Below are positions 31,370 to 34,577 of a DNA stretch of 34,577 bases, one piece after another; the stretch's first letter is position 1, and every line of letters starts with the position of its first letter. Position numbers and translations under genes: made by a program. Below the pieces are notes generated by a model that was given only the letters and a program-made list of their open reading frames with translations, was not told where the DNA came from and made no database searches. Source of the stretch: CAYVAP01 sp964521065 (GTDB taxonomy: Bacteria; Bacteroidota; Bacteroidia; J057); contig CAZFPQ010000046.1 in the NCBI GenBank assembly GCA_964521065.1, positions 1 to 34,577 of the forward strand, read 5' to 3'.

Positions 31370-32713
31370 CTACCTGATCTCCAATACCGATTGATGGCCC
31401 AGGGATTCCAAAAACGCATGGGGTACGAAGCGGCCAAAGGCGGTGTTGACTTTTTGTAGCTCGTGGTTCAGGGCCTGCTCAGCTACCAATTTGTCCTGCT
31501 GTTGTTGCCGCATTTTGTAGCCTAACCCTAGAGAAAAGACCAGGACTTCTAGCGAGACTGATACCAGCACGAAAAAGGCATTGTTTACCAATACACCAAA
31601 TAAACTGGTCAGCCATACCGGCATAAAGCCTCCCAGAAATACCAGAACTGACCCTACGATGAAAAACCAGGCCACTCGGTACCGCATACGCGCTAGGGGC
31701 ACGATGTAGATCAGGATCACCAAGGCTTCTACTGCAAACCAAAAAATGACAACCGCACCAATGTACTCTCGGATCGTATCGGACAAGAAATAGTTGGCAA
31801 AGGCAGCCAACGAGATCAACAGGCGTATCCCAATCAGAATCCGTAATACATAGTCCCAGCGAGGGGTGAGCTTGGCGGTGTTGAGGAAGCTCCGCCCAAA
31901 GAGCATGTAGAACAAGGACGCCAAGCTAAAAAAGCTAGATTCAGCCCAATCGTCACTTCGGGCTTGCCCTGAACCAAAAGCTGGCAGCAATTCACTAGCC
32001 GCAACAAAGTAAAAGGTGACTCCAATCGAGAGCAGATATAAGCTGTAGTACAAGTATGCCAGGGAACGCACATTGGCGGCCACAATCAGGTTATAAAGCA
32101 GTGTGAACAAAATCCCTCCTAGAAACAAACAGATGATGATAATGGGACCGATTACCTCCGAGTGGAACATGAGCACCCCTTCCGCATAGGGTTGCCAATT
32201 CGGATTCAGGTTGGGGCCACGCACTTCAAACTCTTTGGTGAGTAGGTAAAGCGTGGTGACTTTGCCCGGAGCAAAGCTAACTCTTGCTCCTCCATTCCAG
32301 CCATAGGGTAGGTTTCGATCAGCTACTGAAGTATAGCCCCCTATAGAGGCCTTTTGCGGTTGAGCCTCAGCATCTTCCCAATACACCACGGTTGAATCTG
32401 TACTTCCTACTCCCAAGACCACTACCTGAGGCGAATCAGTCTGATTGTAGACCCTAATCCTAGACCACAGACGATGGGAAAGTGGCAAAGGCATCTCTAT
32501 GCTATCTAGTGGCAGAAAAGTCGCTTGATCTACCGTCTCAAACGTCCATTGCCCTAGGCTATCGGCCGTCGACTCGAAGTAAGGACTTAGGTCGAGGGCC
32601 TTAACCGTCTCACGAATCATCAGGGTATCTACCTGAGCCGCTAAAGAGTACATCAGGCCTACAGACAGCCAGAATAAGATTCCAATCCGTCGGACTTGCA
32701 AGAGGTTGTGCAT
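31370..32713 (-). CDS. 7TM-DISM sensor fragment (N-terminal part of split gene)
   Basis: This 447-residue frame has a Sec signal (IGILFWLSVGLMYSLAAQ), an extracytoplasmic 7TMR-DISM ligand-binding domain (LSHRLWSRIRVYNQTDSPQVVVL, GKVTTLYLLTKEFE), and seven membrane segments from about residue 188 (IGPIIIICLFLGGILFTLLYN) to about 400. It ends in a helical linker (HELQKVNTAFGRFVPHAFLESLG) that normally joins the cyclase domain. As read it would be a receptor without output. It is divergent from the YARHG lipoprotein gene, 266 bp away. Confidence 0.78.
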   Translation of the reverse strand: MHNLLQVRRIGILFWLSVGLMYSLAAQVDTLMIRETVKALDLSPYFESTADSLGQWTFETVDQATFLPLDSIEMPLPLSHRLWSRIRVYNQTDSPQVVVLGVGSTDSTVVYWEDAEAQPQKASIGGYTSVADRNLPYGWNGGARVSFAPGKVTTLYLLTKEFEVRGPNLNPNWQPYAEGVLMFHSEVIGPIIIICLFLGGILFTLLYNLIVAANVRSLAYLYYSLYLLSIGVTFYFVAASELLPAFGSGQARSDDWAESSFFSLASLFYMLFGRSFLNTAKLTPRWDYVLRILIGIRLLISLAAFANYFLSDTIREYIGAVVIFWFAVEALVILIYIVPLARMRYRVAWFFIVGSVLVFLGGFMPVWLTSLFGVLVNNAFFVLVSVSLEVLVFSLGLGYKMRQQQQDKLVAEQALNHELQKVNTAFGRFVPHAFLESLGHQSVLEIR

Positions 32714-32979
32714 AGATGATCGTTCAAGTAGATGGAAAATCCATAAATAACATACAAGTTTATGAGTAGAAAAGTTTTTGAGGGCAGGTTGGAATTGAGG
32801 GCTACATGCTAAAGGGGCCTTGATCCCTTGGCATAAAAATCAGAACTTATGCTTCTCCCTACACAGGATCGAGATTAGTCATTGGAGAACCCAGGTACAT
32901 ATTTCGGCCTATTGGCTTTACTCCCTCTCTTTCCTGATGGGTATTTGCTAATACCTTCTCACACCATACCCCTTGTCCC

Positions 32980-33978
32980 ATGAGAAACGTAATTTGGCCT
33001 ATTTTGCTCCTATTCACGCTGAGCTGCGGTACGGACATCAAAGACCGCGATGCCCAGGTAGATGTGGAAGCTGGAACGGATACCTTGAGTTCAGAAAAAG
33101 CATCTGTTAACTCGGCGGACTCGTCAGCGCCCAATAGCTCCATTGACGCATCTGAAAGTGATCCAGCATATCGCAACCTCCTCGGGTATTGGGTGGGGTA
33201 CTTTGAAAAGGCCGATGATGATTATGAGAAAGATGTATACGTGGATGAAGGATTTTACTGGAATCGCGCCAACAAGATCAATATTTCTATCGATCAGGTG
33301 GTCGACAGCCAGGTCATCGGCCACAGCGTGGTTGCCGGCAATGACCGCCCTTTCAAAGGAAGCATCCGATCACTCGATAGTCAGACCTACGAGGTAAACG
33401 TAAAAGAACCTGGAGACGATCGCTATGACGGCGAATTCACTTTCACCATCTCTGCTCCCTCTGCCGATAGCGGTCAGTTAAAAGGGCGATGGACAGCCTA
33501 TCAAGATCTTGACATCAAGCACCGAGCTTACACACTGGAAAAACGCGACTTCCGCTATGACCCCAAGGTTATGTTGGAGAAAAACCAGTCCTACGTAGAC
33601 TGGAGCCGCTCCATCTCAGAAACAGAGGTATATGAAATCGATGACAACGAATTTGAAGAGTGGGTCACCGAGCGCTTCGCGTCTTCTACCCAGCTCATTT
33701 ATAAGCTCAATGCCTCTAAAGAACTGCTAAGAGAGTTTGAAGTTGAGAATTTGAAGCGAGGGGACCTTTTGATCATCCGCAATACCATTTATGCTCGTCA
33801 TGGCTATTCATTCAAAAACCGACCCCTGCGGGTCTTCTTCGACGCACAGAGCTGGTACATCCCGGTCCATGCCGACATCAGAGCTGACTTCACCGAGATT
33901 GAAAAAGAAAACATCCAACTCCTGCTGAAATATGAGAAAAACGCAGCGGAGTACTACGACTACTTTGGCCGCGGGTAG
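32980..33978 (+). CDS. YARHG domain lipoprotein
   Basis: The 332-residue protein has a lipoprotein signal with the lipobox Cys16 (LLFTLSCG), followed by about 45 residues rich in Ser, Asp and Ala that form a flexible tether. A central beta-rich part (LGYWVGYFEKADDDYEKDVY, GEFTFTISAPSADSGQLKGRW) resembles lipocalin-like or META-like sandwiches, but I cannot assign it. The C-terminal 80 residues are a YARHG domain (IIRNTIYARHGYSFKNRPL, WYIPVHADI, FTEIEKENIQLLLKYE), a small extracellular domain of unknown role, thought to bind the cell wall or peptides. It is 15 bp upstream of the DUF2306 gene. Confidence 0.9.
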   Translation: MRNVIWPILLLFTLSCGTDIKDRDAQVDVEAGTDTLSSEKASVNSADSSAPNSSIDASESDPAYRNLLGYWVGYFEKADDDYEKDVYVDEGFYWNRANKINISIDQVVDSQVIGHSVVAGNDRPFKGSIRSLDSQTYEVNVKEPGDDRYDGEFTFTISAPSADSGQLKGRWTAYQDLDIKHRAYTLEKRDFRYDPKVMLEKNQSYVDWSRSISETEVYEIDDNEFEEWVTERFASSTQLIYKLNASKELLREFEVENLKRGDLLIIRNTIYARHGYSFKNRPLRVFFDAQSWYIPVHADIRADFTEIEKENIQLLLKYEKNAAEYYDYFGRG

Positions 33979-33993
33979 CATCCATCATGCCTC

Positions 33994-34577
33994 GTGAAAT
34001 TTCGTCTTTCACATATTATCAGCCTAAGCTACTACCTTGGTTTGGGCTACTTTGTCTGGTTGATGTGCCTGATCACCCTGCAGTACATTCCTATCCGATT
34101 GGATGTAGCCTTTCTTTTGCTCAAGGAAGATGCCATCAGTCAGCTACACTATCAGGTCGCCTTTTTTAGCCATGTCTACACCAGTATTTTTGTGTTGATG
34201 CTGGGCATGGCTCAGTTTTCCGGAGGCTTGAGACGTCGGCTGCCTGGGTTACATCGGGGACTGGGTAAGGGTTATGTGCTGCTCATCCTCTTTGTCGCCA
34301 GTCCCTCGGGGCTAGTGATGGCCTGGTACGCCAACGGAGGGCTCAGTTCCCAGGTCTCTTTCTCCCTGCAGGCCATCCTGTGGTTCGTCTTTACCTGGAT
34401 CGCCTTGCAGCGGGCCAGGCAGCAAGACTGGCGAGGGCATCAACGCTTCATGTTGCGTAGTTATGCCCTGACCCTATCCGCGGTCAGCCTGCGGCTGTTC
34501 AAGTGGATCATTGTGTCGACTTGGGCCTGGCCCCCGATGGATACCTATCGGCTTGTCGCCTGGTTGGGGTGGGTGGT
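33994..34577 (+). CDS. DUF2306 family integral membrane protein (partial at right edge)
   Basis: Translation of the plus strand from GTG at 33994 stays open to the window end (194 full codons). It gives MKFRLSHIISLSYYLGLGYF, then HYQVAFFSHVYTSIFVLMLG, then a loop LRRRLPGLHRGLGKGYVLLI, then RHQRFMLRSYALTLSAVSLR-like residues (GHQRFMLRSYALTLSAVSLR). This order of membrane segments with His and Arg motifs matches DUF2306 proteins. Their role is unknown; the conserved His could bind haem. The GTG start is chosen because it lies 15 bp after the YARHG stop codon and begins right before the first membrane segment. The ATG at 33987 is in another frame, which closes after 60 codons and is not a gene. 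Confidence 0.82.
   Translation, partial: MKFRLSHIISLSYYLGLGYFVWLMCLITLQYIPIRLDVAFLLLKEDAISQLHYQVAFFSHVYTSIFVLMLGMAQFSGGLRRRLPGLHRGLGKGYVLLILFVASPSGLVMAWYANGGLSSQVSFSLQAILWFVFTWIALQRARQQDWRGHQRFMLRSYALTLSAVSLRLFKWIIVSTWAWPPMDTYRLVAWLGWV

Larger units (their letters stand above)
30594..32713 (-). pseudogene. 7TM-DISM adenylate/guanylate cyclase split by a frameshift
   Basis: Two adjacent reading frames together make one known architecture: signal peptide, 7TM-DISM sensor, seven membrane segments, a linker and a class III cyclase domain. The upstream frame ends in ...FGRFVPHAFLESLGHQSVLE-I-R-stop at 31370. Ten bases earlier the other frame already reads GDQVEKEVTVLFSDIRRYTT, the normal entry into the cyclase domain. 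Adding one G to the GG at 31381-31382 (minus strand TTGGAGAT) restores a single frame of about 706 residues. It could be a real inactivating mutation, a programmed -1 shift or a sequencing error in a short homopolymer. Confidence 0.8.

Noticed and set aside
33987..34169. 60-codon ATG frame at the right edge
   Set aside because: It is out of frame with the DUF2306 membrane protein, which explains the same DNA much better.

Overview
The window reads as chromosomal DNA of a Bacteroidota bacterium, most likely a Saprospiraceae/Lewinella-type relative. The evidence is an outer-membrane beta-barrel receptor with a carboxypeptidase-regulatory-like domain, TonB proteins of the Bacteroidota 'FPGG' type, a 7TM-DISM adenylate cyclase, DUF6122, DUF4269 and 2TM-domain proteins, many short Sec and lipoprotein signals, and few clear Shine-Dalgarno sites. 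I saw no rRNA, tRNA, CRISPR array, phage or transposase gene. The genus is an inference.

Layout. 1-3455: (-) genes for a haem-c/beta-propeller lipoprotein, a small secreted protein and a single-domain rhodanese. 3775-5711: (+) run of an S41-like peptidase, a DUF4442 hotdog protein and a DUF6122 membrane protein. 5874-8435: (-) outer-membrane receptor. 8799-11906: (+) MotA/TolQ-like and MotB/OmpA-like pair resembling the ZorAB motor, followed by an unknown secreted protein. 12269-14302: (-) S9 prolyl-oligopeptidase-type peptidase. 14673-20209: (-) six-gene operon for a sodium-pumping methylmalonyl-CoA decarboxylase (epimerase, alpha, delta, biotin carrier, beta) ending in a CoA-transferase. 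20763-22471: sugar-isomerase-like TIM barrel (-) and nitroreductase (+). 22559-25351: two tandem paralogous TonB proteins with a PKD-like periplasmic domain. 26030-29194: (-) DinB-like protein, sulfatase, DUF4269 and 2TM protein. 29218-30465: (+) geranylgeranyl-reductase-type flavoprotein. 30594-32713: (-) 7TM-DISM adenylate cyclase split by a frameshift. 32980 to the end: (+) YARHG lipoprotein and a DUF2306 membrane protein that runs off the edge and starts at GTG.

How the genes work together. The clearest pathway is methylmalonyl-CoA metabolism: epimerase and Na+-pump decarboxylase give propionyl-CoA and a sodium gradient, and the CoA-transferase can recycle the CoA. The receptor at 5.9-8.4 kb and the two TonB proteins belong to the same type of energised outer-membrane transport but are not adjacent. 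The ZorAB-like pair is the best candidate for an undescribed machine: it has the ion-motor core of Zorya but none of its effector genes, and its channel subunit carries an extra C-terminal membrane segment.

Non-coding structure is the other notable layer. Short-period (7-9 nt) G/A-rich tandem arrays lie in many spacers and often begin at a stop codon. A small terminal-inverted-repeat element is present as a 165-bp copy, a 56-bp internally deleted copy and a partial copy. Several strong hairpins sit between convergent genes.
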